6,810 bases of DNA from Gammaproteobacteria bacterium (GCA_028571885.1 JAPVVU010000171.1:1-6810), one strand, 5' to 3'; counted from the first letter of the stretch, positions 1 to 5,978 are shown. Notes: generated by a model from the sequence alone, not told the origin. Translations and numbers: made by a program.

Positions 1-98
1 ACATAGTTCTTCAGGGTTGCCAGATCTTTATAATCGATCTCAGTAATACCCTCAGCAGTAAAACGACAGTATTTTCTACGACGGAAATAGCGTGACAT
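1..98 (-). CDS. rpsR: Small-subunit ribosomal protein S18, N-terminal part (cut by window edge)
   Basis: The first 32 codons read MSRYFRRRKYCRFTAEG, then ITEIDYKDLATLKNY. This is the S18 N-terminus: basic Arg-rich start, a Cys at position 11, then the conserved EIDYKD segment. S18 binds S6 as a heterodimer and sits on the platform of the 30S subunit. The start ATG (98-96) has a good Shine-Dalgarno AGGTGA at 110-105, six bases upstream. The gene is complete as far as it goes; the remaining roughly 43 codons lie beyond position 1. It follows rpsF on the same strand after a 122-bp spacer, and I see no convincing promoter of its own, so it is probably co-transcribed with rpsF. In related genomes rplI usually follows. 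Confidence 0.96.
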   Translation of the reverse strand, partial: MSRYFRRRKYCRFTAEGITEIDYKDLATLKNY

Positions 99-220
99 TT
101 TTCTTCACCTTTTCTTTTTAATCTCTATTTGAATACTTCAAAGCTTTTATTAACAAAAGTAATAAACTCACTCGCTTTGATCTAATAATTAACCTTACCT
201 TTACGGCTTAGTTTTAACCC
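99..220 (-). other. rpsF-rpsR spacer without priB
   Basis: This AT-rich 122-bp spacer occupies the place where Enterobacterales carry priB, the primosomal replication protein. No open frame resembling the PriB single-strand-binding fold is present, and the space is too short for it. It contains a weak AT-rich hairpin (arms cttttat/aaaag around 140-160) and the rpsR Shine-Dalgarno at 105-110. Near the rpsF stop there is a second GTAAAGGTAAGG stretch resembling a ribosome-binding site, but no ATG follows at a useful distance. Confidence 0.6.
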
Positions 221-664
221 TTATTCAGCAGTTTCAACTTCAGCAGGTTTACTCTCTTTCTTCTCTTCAGAGTGGCTAGGTTTTTCAGACGTAGGTTTAT
301 CAGACGCAGGTTTATCAGACGTAGGTTTATCAGATGAACTTTCTTCTTTCTCTTTAACTAAAGGAGAAGCATCTGTATACGGACCTTTCATAGAGATGAT
401 CAGATTACGAATAACGGCATCGTTAAACCGGAAAGCATGAGTTAATTCATCAATGCTTGCAGGCTCACACTCAACATTCATTAATACATAATGTGCTTTG
501 TGGATTTTGTTAATTGGATAAGCCAGTTGACGGCGTCCCCAATCTTCCAGACGGTGGATACTTCCACTGTTAGATTCAATAGTGGAACGATAGCGCTCTA
601 TCATAGCAGGTACTTGTTCACTCTGATCCGGGTGGACAAGAAATATAATTTCATAATGTCTCAT
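221..664 (-). CDS. rpsF: Small-subunit ribosomal protein S6 with an extended repeat-bearing tail
   Basis: The 147-residue product begins MRHYEIIFLVHPDQSEQVP and contains IHRLEDWGRRQLAYPINK and KAHYVLMNVE, all hallmarks of S6, followed by FRFNDAVIRNLI. S6 is a ferredoxin-like RNA-binding protein that pairs with S18 on the 30S platform. The globular domain ends near residue 100. After it comes a charged tail with pentapeptide repeats SDKPT, SDKPA, SDKPT, SEKPS (residues 111-130) and an acidic end, ETAE. E. coli S6 is about 131-135 residues, so the tail here is somewhat longer. In E. coli the S6 C-terminus receives extra glutamates from RimK; the terminal Glu here would be compatible, but RimK is not in view. 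The start ATG at 664 has AAGGA at 677-673, eight bases upstream. The gene has its own strong promoter at 829-801. Confidence 0.97.
   Translation of the reverse strand: MRHYEIIFLVHPDQSEQVPAMIERYRSTIESNSGSIHRLEDWGRRQLAYPINKIHKAHYVLMNVECEPASIDELTHAFRFNDAVIRNLIISMKGPYTDASPLVKEKEESSSDKPTSDKPASDKPTSEKPSHSEEKKESKPAEVETAE
275..334 (-). repeat. 15-bp in-frame tandem repeat in rpsF tail
   Basis: Four 15-bp units on the coding strand follow the pattern TCTGATAAACCTACG. They encode SDKPT, SDKPA, SDKPT and SEKPS (S6 residues 111-130). The first three differ by only one base among themselves; the fourth is diverged. The 5-residue spacing continues loosely through HSEEK and KESKP. The repeat lies beyond the globular S6 fold, so unit gain or loss would keep the frame and probably be tolerated. 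Confidence 0.9.
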
Positions 665-673
665 TTAGACAAT

Positions 674-697
674 CCTTACGGGTAATTAGCCTTTAAG
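674..697 (-). promoter_or_regulatory. Candidate S6:S18-binding autoregulatory element at the rpsF ribosome-binding site
   Basis: On the RNA strand the stretch can fold as CUUA paired with UAAG (697-694 with 679-676), then GG paired with CC across a CUAAUUA loop, leaving CCG just inside the lower stem on the 3' side. The lower stem overlaps the AAGGA ribosome-binding site (677-673). In E. coli and many other bacteria the S6:S18 complex is known to bind an rpsF leader structure with an exposed CCG, mimicking its 16S rRNA site and repressing translation. Position, the CCG and the overlap fit that element. The fold was drawn by eye and not compared with a covariance model. Confidence 0.5.
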
Positions 698-768
698 AGT
701 GGTTAATCAGCTTTCTGCACAAGATATTCTATTAAAAATAAAAGAGCTATCTGTCAAAAAGCAAGGAA

Positions 769-791
769 TTGACAAGCCTCTTGGCTGTCAA
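769..791 (-). promoter_or_regulatory. Hairpin at the 5' end of the rpsF leader
   Basis: On the minus strand TTGACAGCC and GGCTTGTCAA form a nine-pair stem with a single T bulge and an AAGA loop. It begins about four bases after the start site predicted from the promoter at 829-801, so it would cap the 5' end of the rpsF transcript. A T-rich stretch (GCTTTTTG) follows about 6 bases later, not directly at the stem. That argues for a leader or mRNA-stabilising hairpin rather than a terminator. Confidence 0.6.
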
Positions 792-800
792 AGGTGCGGT

Positions 801-829
801 ATTATATTATTTTTTTTACGAGAGTTCAA
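801..829 (-). promoter_or_regulatory. Sigma70-type promoter for rpsF-rpsR
   Basis: The -35 box TTGAAC (829-824) and the -10 box TATAAT (806-801, perfect) are separated by exactly 17 bases containing an A-tract. The predicted start is near 795, giving a leader of about 130 nt. The promoter lies between the small gene ending at 927 and rpsF, and explains how rpsF-rpsR can be transcribed independently of the upstream rnr-rlmB unit. Confidence 0.85.
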
Positions 830-926
830 CAACAAATTTTTAAGCTGAATTCTAAATAGAAGTGATTGAAAATATTGATGGTGATAATACTTGCCAAGTC
901 TGCACTGAAAAAACAGTTCTCAAGGT

Positions 927-1262
927 TTATTTGTCCGAAATTTCTTCTAAAAGCGCTTCTAACTCACGTTGTATTTCCTTAGAATTGCATTTTTCAGAGG
1001 TGTTTTTCTCAGAGCCTTCAGCGTTGTTTAATCGAGAGCCTTCAGCGTTGTTTAATTGAGAGCCTCCAGCAGTATTTATTTGAGAGCCTTCAGCATTGCT
1101 TAAATCAAGGTTATTCAAAAAATCTTTGACTGAAATTTCCACATCAATAGCAAAAGTTGTTTTGCCATTGTCTCGTTTAAACCGCTTGATACGAGTGCTG
1201 CCTGCCTTATGGGCAATCTGACGCAATTCACCTTCTGTTCCGGCTATTCGTATTTTCAGCAT
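927..1262 (-). CDS. Small protein of unknown function with internal 8-residue repeats
   Basis: The 111-residue product is not one I recognise. Three parts can be seen. Residues 1-53 (start MLKIRIAGTEGELRQIAHKAG) look like strand-helix-strand-strand-helix, with a basic patch at STRIKRFKRDNGK that could contact nucleic acid. Residues 55-86 are four 8-residue repeats: SNAEGSQI, NTAGGSQL, NNAEGSRL, NNAEGSEK. Residues 94-111 form an acidic, probably helical end (KEIQRELEALLEEISDK). No signal peptide, membrane segment or catalytic motif is evident. The start ATG at 1262 has AAGGA at 1274-1270, seven bases upstream. With its 33-bp distance from rlmB on the same strand, this supports a real, co-transcribed gene. 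Any role in RNA or ribosome work is inferred only from neighbours and charge. A loose likeness to small Firmicutes DUF3970-type proteins is too weak to use. Confidence 0.75.
   Translation of the reverse strand: MLKIRIAGTEGELRQIAHKAGSTRIKRFKRDNGKTTFAIDVEISVKDFLNNLDLSNAEGSQINTAGGSQLNNAEGSRLNNAEGSEKNTSEKCNSKEIQRELEALLEEISDK
969..1013 (-). repeat. 15-bp periodic segment in the small gene
   Basis: Just after the 8-residue repeats the coding strand reads with a 15-bp phase: TCTGAGAAAAACACC, then TCTGAAAAATGCAAT, then TCTAAGGAA. It encodes SEKNT, SEKCN and SKE (residues 84-96). This matches the Ser-Asp/Glu pentapeptide pattern and TCTGA core of the repeats in rpsF, rlmB and rnr, and marks a change of period from 24 to 15 bp within one gene. 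Confidence 0.7.
1005..1100 (-). repeat. 24-bp in-frame tandem repeat in the small gene
   Basis: There are four 24-bp units, on the plus strand of the type gagccttcagcgttgtttaa plus four bases. They encode eight-residue units with the consensus NNAEGSxL (residues 55-86). The two units nearest position 1010 differ at one base in 24, indicating a recent duplication, while the other two are more diverged. The repeat separates a basic N-terminal region from an acidic C-terminal helix and would act as a flexible linker. Confidence 0.9.
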
Positions 1263-1295
1263 GACCCTTTCCTTTTAAAAGTGAGTCTTAGTTGG

Positions 1296-2132
1296 TTATT
1301 TACTGTTAGCACCTGGTAATAAGCTGCGTTGTCGAACAGCTTCAAATAAGCTGATGCCTGTGGCTACTGAAACGTTCAGGCTTTCAACACTACCTGCCAT
1401 AGGAATTTTAACCAGTGCATCACAATTTTCTCTGGTTAATCTGCGCATTCCCTTACCCTCTGTGCCCATGACCAAAGCCAGTGGTCCTGTGAGCTCACTA
1501 CTATAGATTGTATCATCAGTTTCACCTGCGGTGCCAACAACCCAGATTTGATAACTTTTTAAGAGTTTAAGAGTTCGGGCCAGATTGGTCACCTGAATAA
1601 GCGGCACACTTCGATCCGCACCACAAGCAACCTTACGGACTGTCGGTGTCAGTGAAACAGAACGATCTTTCGGCACAATAATTCCATGCACACCCGCGGC
1701 ATCAGCTGTCCGAAGGCAAGCACCCAGATTATGGGGGTCCTGAACGCCATCCAGAATCAGTAAGAAAGGTGGTACATCAAGTTTTTGCAGAAGATCATCT
1801 AAAAAACTTTCTGATTTAACTTTAGGTACCTTACTCTGAGCAACAACACCCTGATGGTTGCCAGTGGTTAATTCATCCAGTTTTTTTCGTTGAACGAAGG
1901 TAACTTTGACTGATTTCTTTCTAGCCAGTTCGACAATAGCTGTTATACGATTATCTTTTCTGGCTCGATCAACAAAAAGAGCGGAGATTTGTTCCGAAGC
2001 AAGATCACCGCCATCCCCTTGCTTACTGTCTGAGCGCTTGCCATCAGAGTACTTCTCCTCAGAGCACTTCTCCTCAGAACAATAGTTAAGCGCTGATTTT
2101 ACGGCATGAATGCCAAAAATCAGTTCATCCAT
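1296..2132 (-). CDS. rlmB: 23S rRNA (guanosine-2'-O-)-methyltransferase RlmB (SPOUT family)
   Basis: The 278-residue product matches RlmB, which uses S-adenosylmethionine to methylate the 2'-OH of a guanosine in the peptidyl-transferase region of 23S rRNA (G2251 in E. coli). The N-terminal substrate-binding domain starts MDELIFGIHAVKSAL. The three SPOUT motifs are NLGACLRTAD (135-144), LVMGTEGKGM (220-229) and IPMAGSVESLNVSVATGI (243-260), with the catalytic Asn, Glu and Ser-Leu-Asn elements intact. E. coli RlmB has 243 residues. The excess is mostly an insertion of about 25-30 residues at 18-45, built from pentapeptides such as CSEEK and YSDGK, placed between the first helix and the next strand, plus a short C-terminal extension. 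The start ATG lies inside the last codons of rnr (13-nt overlap) with only a weak AGAAGA upstream, so translation is probably coupled to rnr. Confidence 0.97.
   Translation of the reverse strand: MDELIFGIHAVKSALNYCSEEKCSEEKYSDGKRSDSKQGDGGDLASEQISALFVDRARKDNRITAIVELARKKSVKVTFVQRKKLDELTTGNHQGVVAQSKVPKVKSESFLDDLLQKLDVPPFLLILDGVQDPHNLGACLRTADAAGVHGIIVPKDRSVSLTPTVRKVACGADRSVPLIQVTNLARTLKLLKSYQIWVVGTAGETDDTIYSSELTGPLALVMGTEGKGMRRLTRENCDALVKIPMAGSVESLNVSVATGISLFEAVRQRSLLPGANSK
2007..2081 (-). repeat. 15-bp in-frame tandem repeat inserted near the N-terminus of rlmB
   Basis: Five pentapeptide units CSEEK, CSEEK, YSDGK, RSDSK, QGDGG (residues 18-42) are encoded by 15-bp units of the type TGCTCTGAGGAGAAG, the first two nearly identical. 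The insertion interrupts the N-terminal domain between GIHAVKSALNY and the strand ISALFVD, where E. coli RlmB has only a short loop. Degeneration increases from the first unit to the fifth. Confidence 0.88.
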
Positions 2133-4579
2133 CGACGTCTTCTATTGCGTCTCTTTTTTGACTTCTTTTGAGGATCAGAGTTTTCAGAACCAGAGTTTTG
2201 AGGATCAGAGTTTTTAGAAACAGAGTTTTGGGGATCAGAGCTTTGAGAACCAGCACTTTGAGAGCCAGCGTCAGTATTAGGCGCTGAACTTTTTTTAGAC
2301 TTCTTCTGGAAAGATTTAGCTTTCTTTTTAAAATTACTTTTTTTATTTTTTCCAGCAGGTTGAGGGTGACTCAGCCCCTGCAAAACAAAATCAATTTTTC
2401 GCTCGTCCAGATTAACAGCAGCAACTTTGATTTTAATTTTATCGCCTAATTGATAAATCTGGCCTGTGCGCTCACCTTTCATTCTATGACTCATTTTGTC
2501 ATATTGATAATAGTCATCTTTGAGCGCGGTAATGTGGACAAGACCTTCTACATGAATGTCATCCAGAACAACAAACAGGCCAAAGCCTGTAACAGTACTG
2601 ATTCGACCTTCCAATTCTTCACCCACTTTATCCAGCATATATTCACATTTCAGCCAGTCTGTTGCATCACGGGTTGCATCATCAGCACGGCGTTCAGTGA
2701 TGGAACAATGTTGTCCCAGTTCAGACATCTGCTCTTGAGTATAATTATAAGTGGATGCTTTCTGTCCACGAACAATGTGTTTAATTGCACGGTGAACCAA
2801 TAAATCAGGATAACGGCGTATGGGTGAAGTAAAGTGAGCATAAGCTTCAAATGACAGTCCAAAGTGACCAACATTTTCTGCTTCATAAACTGCTTGAGAT
2901 AAACTGCGCAGCATGACTGTCTGAAGCACTTCAAAGTCAGGACGCTCTTTTATTTCATTTAATAACTTAGAAAAATCCTTAGCCTGAGGTTCATCACCAC
3001 CACCCAGAATCAACCCCAGAGGAGAAATAAATTCTTTCAGCGCCTTCAATTTTTCATCAGTAGGCCCCTTATGGTTACGATACAATGCCGCAATTTTATT
3101 TTTCAGAAGGAAGTTTGCCGCACTGACATTAGCCGCCAGCATACATTCTTCAATGACGCGATGGGCATCATTGCGAATAATAGGTGTCAGTTTTTCAATC
3201 TTTCTGTGTTCACCAAAGACTATTTCTGTTTCTACTGTTTCAAAATCAATCGCACCACGCTGCGCACGTTTTTTAGCCAGCACCTGATATAACTGATAGA
3301 GTTCATGCAAATGAGGTAATAAATCAGCATATTGCTGGCATAAAGCCGCATCGCCATCAATTACCATGGCGGCAACCTGATTGTAGGTCAATCGTGCGTG
3401 GGAACGCATTAAACCTTCACTGAAACGATAACTTTCGACTTCACCACTGGCTGAGATATTCATCTCACAAACCATACTCAGACGATCCACTTCAGGATTC
3501 AATGAGCATAAACCATTGGAAAGTATTTCCGGCAGCATTGGCACGACCCGGCCAGGGAAATACACAGAAGTACCGCGGCGTTTAGCTTCTGCATCAAGCG
3601 CAGTACCGCGTTCTACATAAGAAGACACATCGGCAATAGCAACCCATAAACGCCAGCCAGAGCCACTTTTCTCACAACACACCGCATCATCAAAATCTTT
3701 GGCATCAGCACCATCGATGGTCAGCAACAGGTGATTACGGAAATCTTCACGCCCAACTTTACTGGCTTCAGGTACAGAAGGTTCCAGCTCGGCAATTTCA
3801 GCTTCCAGCATCATGGGCCATTCATGGGGAATTTTGTAGCTGCGAATAGCCACATCTATTTCCTGTCCAGGCTCCATATGACCGCCCAGATTCTGAATCA
3901 CACGCCCTTTAGCGCGTTGGAAACGAGTTGGGAATTGCATCAACTCAATCATAACCATCTGCCCGACTTTGGCACCATAGGTATGTTGTTCAGAAACTAC
4001 GATGTCATGGTTAATGCGTTTATGATCTGGCACAACCATCAGCACACCATCACGATCTTCCAGCTGACCGACGACAGTATTAGTATTATGTTCGAGGATT
4101 TTAACCAGTGAGCCTTCACGGCGGCCTTTTCTATCAGTGCCTGCAATTCTAACCTGCACCCGATCACCATGAAACAATATGCGCATATCACGCATGCCCA
4201 TAAAGAGATCACCACCGCCATCTTCAGCTAAAACAAAGCCAAAACCATCTGGATGTGCCGAAACAATACCTTCAAGAACTTCAGACTCAGAAATCAGTTC
4301 ATAGCACTTACGCCTGTTAAAAAATATTTGACCATCTCGTTCCATGGCACGTAATCGACGTCTCAATCCTTCTTTTTGATCAGGATCCTGCAGATTCAGT
4401 AATTTTTCAACCTGAAAGCGATTGACAGGTTCCGGCTGTTCAGCCAGAAGATCGAGAATGAATTCCCGGCTGGGAATGGGATTATCGTAATTCTTCGCTT
4501 CGCGTTTTGCGTAGGGATCGTTCTTAATGCTTTTTTTACCGGTATTTTTACCAGAATTATTACTAGAGTTTTGACTCAT
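2120..4579 (-). CDS. rnr: Ribonuclease R (3'-5' exoribonuclease, RNB family)
   Basis: The 819-residue product is a full-length RNase R (E. coli 813), which degrades structured RNA processively from the 3' end and takes part in RNA quality control. Domains in order: a winged-helix region (about 35-95, PSREFILDLL to FNRRKCYEL), two cold-shock domains (about 100-260), the RNB catalytic core (about 280-600), an S1 domain (about 655-735) and a Lys-rich tail. The catalytic aspartates are present in TIDGADAKDFDDAV as D289, D295, D297 and D298. HFTSPIRRYPDLLVHRAIK (582-600) is also intact. The N-terminus has about 17 extra low-complexity Asn/Ser/Lys residues before DPYAKREA. The tail contains a pentapeptide repeat (771-805) before a final Arg-rich end. 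The ATG at 4579 has AAGGA five bases upstream. It follows purA by 75 bp and overlaps rlmB by 13 nt. Confidence 0.98.
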   Translation of the reverse strand: MSQNSSNNSGKNTGKKSIKNDPYAKREAKNYDNPIPSREFILDLLAEQPEPVNRFQVEKLLNLQDPDQKEGLRRRLRAMERDGQIFFNRRKCYELISESEVLEGIVSAHPDGFGFVLAEDGGGDLFMGMRDMRILFHGDRVQVRIAGTDRKGRREGSLVKILEHNTNTVVGQLEDRDGVLMVVPDHKRINHDIVVSEQHTYGAKVGQMVMIELMQFPTRFQRAKGRVIQNLGGHMEPGQEIDVAIRSYKIPHEWPMMLEAEIAELEPSVPEASKVGREDFRNHLLLTIDGADAKDFDDAVCCEKSGSGWRLWVAIADVSSYVERGTALDAEAKRRGTSVYFPGRVVPMLPEILSNGLCSLNPEVDRLSMVCEMNISASGEVESYRFSEGLMRSHARLTYNQVAAMVIDGDAALCQQYADLLPHLHELYQLYQVLAKKRAQRGAIDFETVETEIVFGEHRKIEKLTPIIRNDAHRVIEECMLAANVSAANFLLKNKIAALYRNHKGPTDEKLKALKEFISPLGLILGGGDEPQAKDFSKLLNEIKERPDFEVLQTVMLRSLSQAVYEAENVGHFGLSFEAYAHFTSPIRRYPDLLVHRAIKHIVRGQKASTYNYTQEQMSELGQHCSITERRADDATRDATDWLKCEYMLDKVGEELEGRISTVTGFGLFVVLDDIHVEGLVHITALKDDYYQYDKMSHRMKGERTGQIYQLGDKIKIKVAAVNLDERKIDFVLQGLSHPQPAGKNKKSNFKKKAKSFQKKSKKSSAPNTDAGSQSAGSQSSDPQNSVSKNSDPQNSGSENSDPQKKSKKRRNRRRRWMN
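2165..2269 (-). repeat. 15/30-bp in-frame tandem repeat in rnr C-terminal tail
   Basis: Seven pentapeptide units AGSQS, AGSQS, SDPQN, SVSKN, SDPQN, SGSEN, SDPQK (residues 771-805) follow a 15-bp period. SDPQN alternates with variant units, giving a 30-bp higher-order period. Coding-strand units are of the type AACTCTGATCCTCAA. The array lies after the S1 domain in a tail that is usually Lys-rich and disordered, and separates two basic blocks (KKKAKSFQKKSKK before, KKSKKRRNRRRR after). Confidence 0.9.
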
Positions 4580-4594
4580 ATTTGTCCTTGAGTT

Positions 4595-4649
4595 TTGATG
4601 ACAGGCTATTACAACTTTTTCTTATAAAAAGAAGTCAACCTGTCATCAA
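4595..4649. repeat. 11-bp inverted repeat between purA and rnr
   Basis: Arms ttgatgacagg (4595-4605) and cctgtcatcaa (4639-4649) are perfect complements 33 bp apart. Inside is a smaller AT-rich inverted repeat (cttttt at 4615-4620, aaaaag at 4626-4631). No T-run follows on the minus strand, so a standard terminator is unlikely. It could be a paired operator around the rnr promoter or a leader/spacer RNA stem protecting one of the two messages. Confidence 0.75.
4621..4649 (-). promoter_or_regulatory. Candidate promoter for rnr-rlmB-small gene
   Basis: The minus strand shows TTGATG (4649-4644) and TATAAG (4626-4621) with a 17-bp spacer, matching sigma70 boxes at four and five of six positions. 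A start near 4614 would give a leader of about 35 nt. The -35 box lies within one arm of the inverted repeat at 4595-4649. A second pair, TTGACT (4638-4633) and TGTAAT (4613-4608), has a less favourable 19-bp spacer. Confidence 0.42.
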
Positions 4650-4654
4650 TCCAT

Positions 4655-5947
4655 TTATTCAAATGGGTGATTTAATATAATCGTTTCATCACGATCAGGG
4701 CCGGTTGAAATAATATCAATCGGTGTTTTTGTTAGTTCTTCAATGCGTTTCAGATAAGCTTTAGCATTATCGGGCAACACATCATAGGATTCAGCGCCAA
4801 CAGTTGATTCAGACCAACCGGGCAGTTCTTCATAAATTGGCACACACTTCTCATACAGATCAGCGCCAATTGGCGGTGTGGTAATTTGTTCGCCGTCAAT
4901 CTCATAAGCAGTACAAATTTTTAGAGTCTCCATGCCGTCTAAGACATCCAGTTTAGTAATACACATACCAGTGACACTATTAATTTGGTTAGATCGGTTT
5001 AATGACACAATGTCCAGCCAGCCGCAACGGCGTTCACGACCTGTTGTTGCACCAAATTCATGGCCTTTTTCACCCAGATATTGACCCACATCGTCAAATA
5101 ATTCTGTCGGAAAAGGTCCTGAACCAACACGCGTTGTATAGGCCTTAGTGATACCCAGAATATAATCAAAAAACTGCGGGCCGACACCCGAACCACTTGC
5201 AGCACCGCCAGCAGTGGTATTTGATGAGGTGACATAAGGGTAGGTGCCATGATCAATATCTAACAGAGCACCCTGTGCGCCTTCAAATAAGATACTGTCA
5301 CCATTTTCACGATATTTATGCAGCACATCGGTGACATCAGCGATCATTGGACGAATTTCATCGGCATAGGCCAGGGCTTCATCCAGAGTCTTCTGATAGT
5401 CTACGGTATCGGCTTTGTAATAATGCTCCAGGGCAAAATTATGGTATTCCATCACTTCTTTTAGTTTACTGGCAAAAAGTTCAGCATTAAGTAAATCACC
5501 AACACGTAAACCGCGACGAGAGACTTTATCTTCATAAGCCGGACCAATACCACGACCTGTTGTGCCAATGGCTTTTTTACCGCGTGCAATTTCACGTGCC
5601 TGATCCAGAGCAACGTGATAAGGCAGAATCAAAGGGCAGGCTTCACTGATCAGCATTCTTTCTTTGGCATTGATACCCTGCTCAGCTAACTCTTTGAGTT
5701 CTTTGACCAATGCATCCATTGCCAGGACAACGCCATTGCCAATTAAACACATCACATTATCTCTGAGGATACCCGATGGGATAAGGTGTAATACGGTGGT
5801 TTTGCCATCAATAACTAATGTATGACCGGCATTATGACCACCCTGGAAGCGGGAGACAGCGACTGCTTTATCTGTCAGCAGGTCAACTACCTTACCCTTA
5901 CCTTCATCACCCCATTGTGAACCGATGATGATGACATTTTTACCCAT
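4655..5947 (-). CDS. purA: Adenylosuccinate synthetase
   Basis: The 430-residue product (E. coli 432) catalyses the GTP-dependent joining of IMP and aspartate to adenylosuccinate, the first committed step from IMP to AMP, in the cytoplasm. The glycine-rich loop GSQWGDEGKGK (9-19) carries the catalytic Asp14, and GGHNAGHT (36-43) carries the catalytic His42. Further family signatures are GTTGRGIGPAYEDK, EGAQGALLDIDHGTYPYVTS and GATTGRERRCGWLD, the last being the aspartate/IMP loop region. No residue known to be essential is missing, and no repeat insertions are present, unlike the four genes downstream. The ATG at 5947 is preceded by GAGGA (5959-5955) at seven bases. It follows hisZ by 121 bp on the same strand, the usual hisZ-purA pairing of many non-enteric gammaproteobacteria. 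Confidence 0.99.
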   Translation of the reverse strand: MGKNVIIIGSQWGDEGKGKVVDLLTDKAVAVSRFQGGHNAGHTLVIDGKTTVLHLIPSGILRDNVMCLIGNGVVLAMDALVKELKELAEQGINAKERMLISEACPLILPYHVALDQAREIARGKKAIGTTGRGIGPAYEDKVSRRGLRVGDLLNAELFASKLKEVMEYHNFALEHYYKADTVDYQKTLDEALAYADEIRPMIADVTDVLHKYRENGDSILFEGAQGALLDIDHGTYPYVTSSNTTAGGAASGSGVGPQFFDYILGITKAYTTRVGSGPFPTELFDDVGQYLGEKGHEFGATTGRERRCGWLDIVSLNRSNQINSVTGMCITKLDVLDGMETLKICTAYEIDGEQITTPPIGADLYEKCVPIYEELPGWSESTVGAESYDVLPDNAKAYLKRIEELTKTPIDIISTGPDRDETIILNHPFE

Positions 5948-5978
5948 GTGAAAATCCTCAATAAATTACTGTAAAAAT

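Noticed and set aside
100..180. Very short GTG-started peptide frame in the rpsF-rpsR spacer
   Set aside because: It has 17 codons, no proper ribosome-binding site and no evidence of conservation.
729..757. Second rpsF promoter with a perfect TTGACA
   Set aside because: TTGACA at 757-752 has only TAATAG at 17 bp, or TAGAAT at a 20-bp spacing. The promoter at 829-801 is much better and the TTGACA may be chance.
861..926. Terminator after the small gene
   Set aside because: Only a weak ACTG-TTTTTT-CAGT palindrome is present, with no GC-rich stem followed by a T-run, so read-through into the rpsF leader is possible.
862..1059. Plus-strand open frame of 65 codons
   Set aside because: It is antisense to the end of the small gene and its repeated EPSALFN residues are simply the opposite-strand reading of the 24-bp repeat.
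2165..2269. Regularly spaced repeats suggesting a CRISPR array
   Set aside because: Units are directly adjacent 15-bp copies without spacers, lie wholly inside the rnr reading frame and encode a regular pentapeptide.
2450..4111. Plus-strand open frames at 2450-2803, 3071-3292 and 3731-4111
   Set aside because: They lie antisense inside rnr, whose product is conserved over this whole length, and they show no recognisable protein features.
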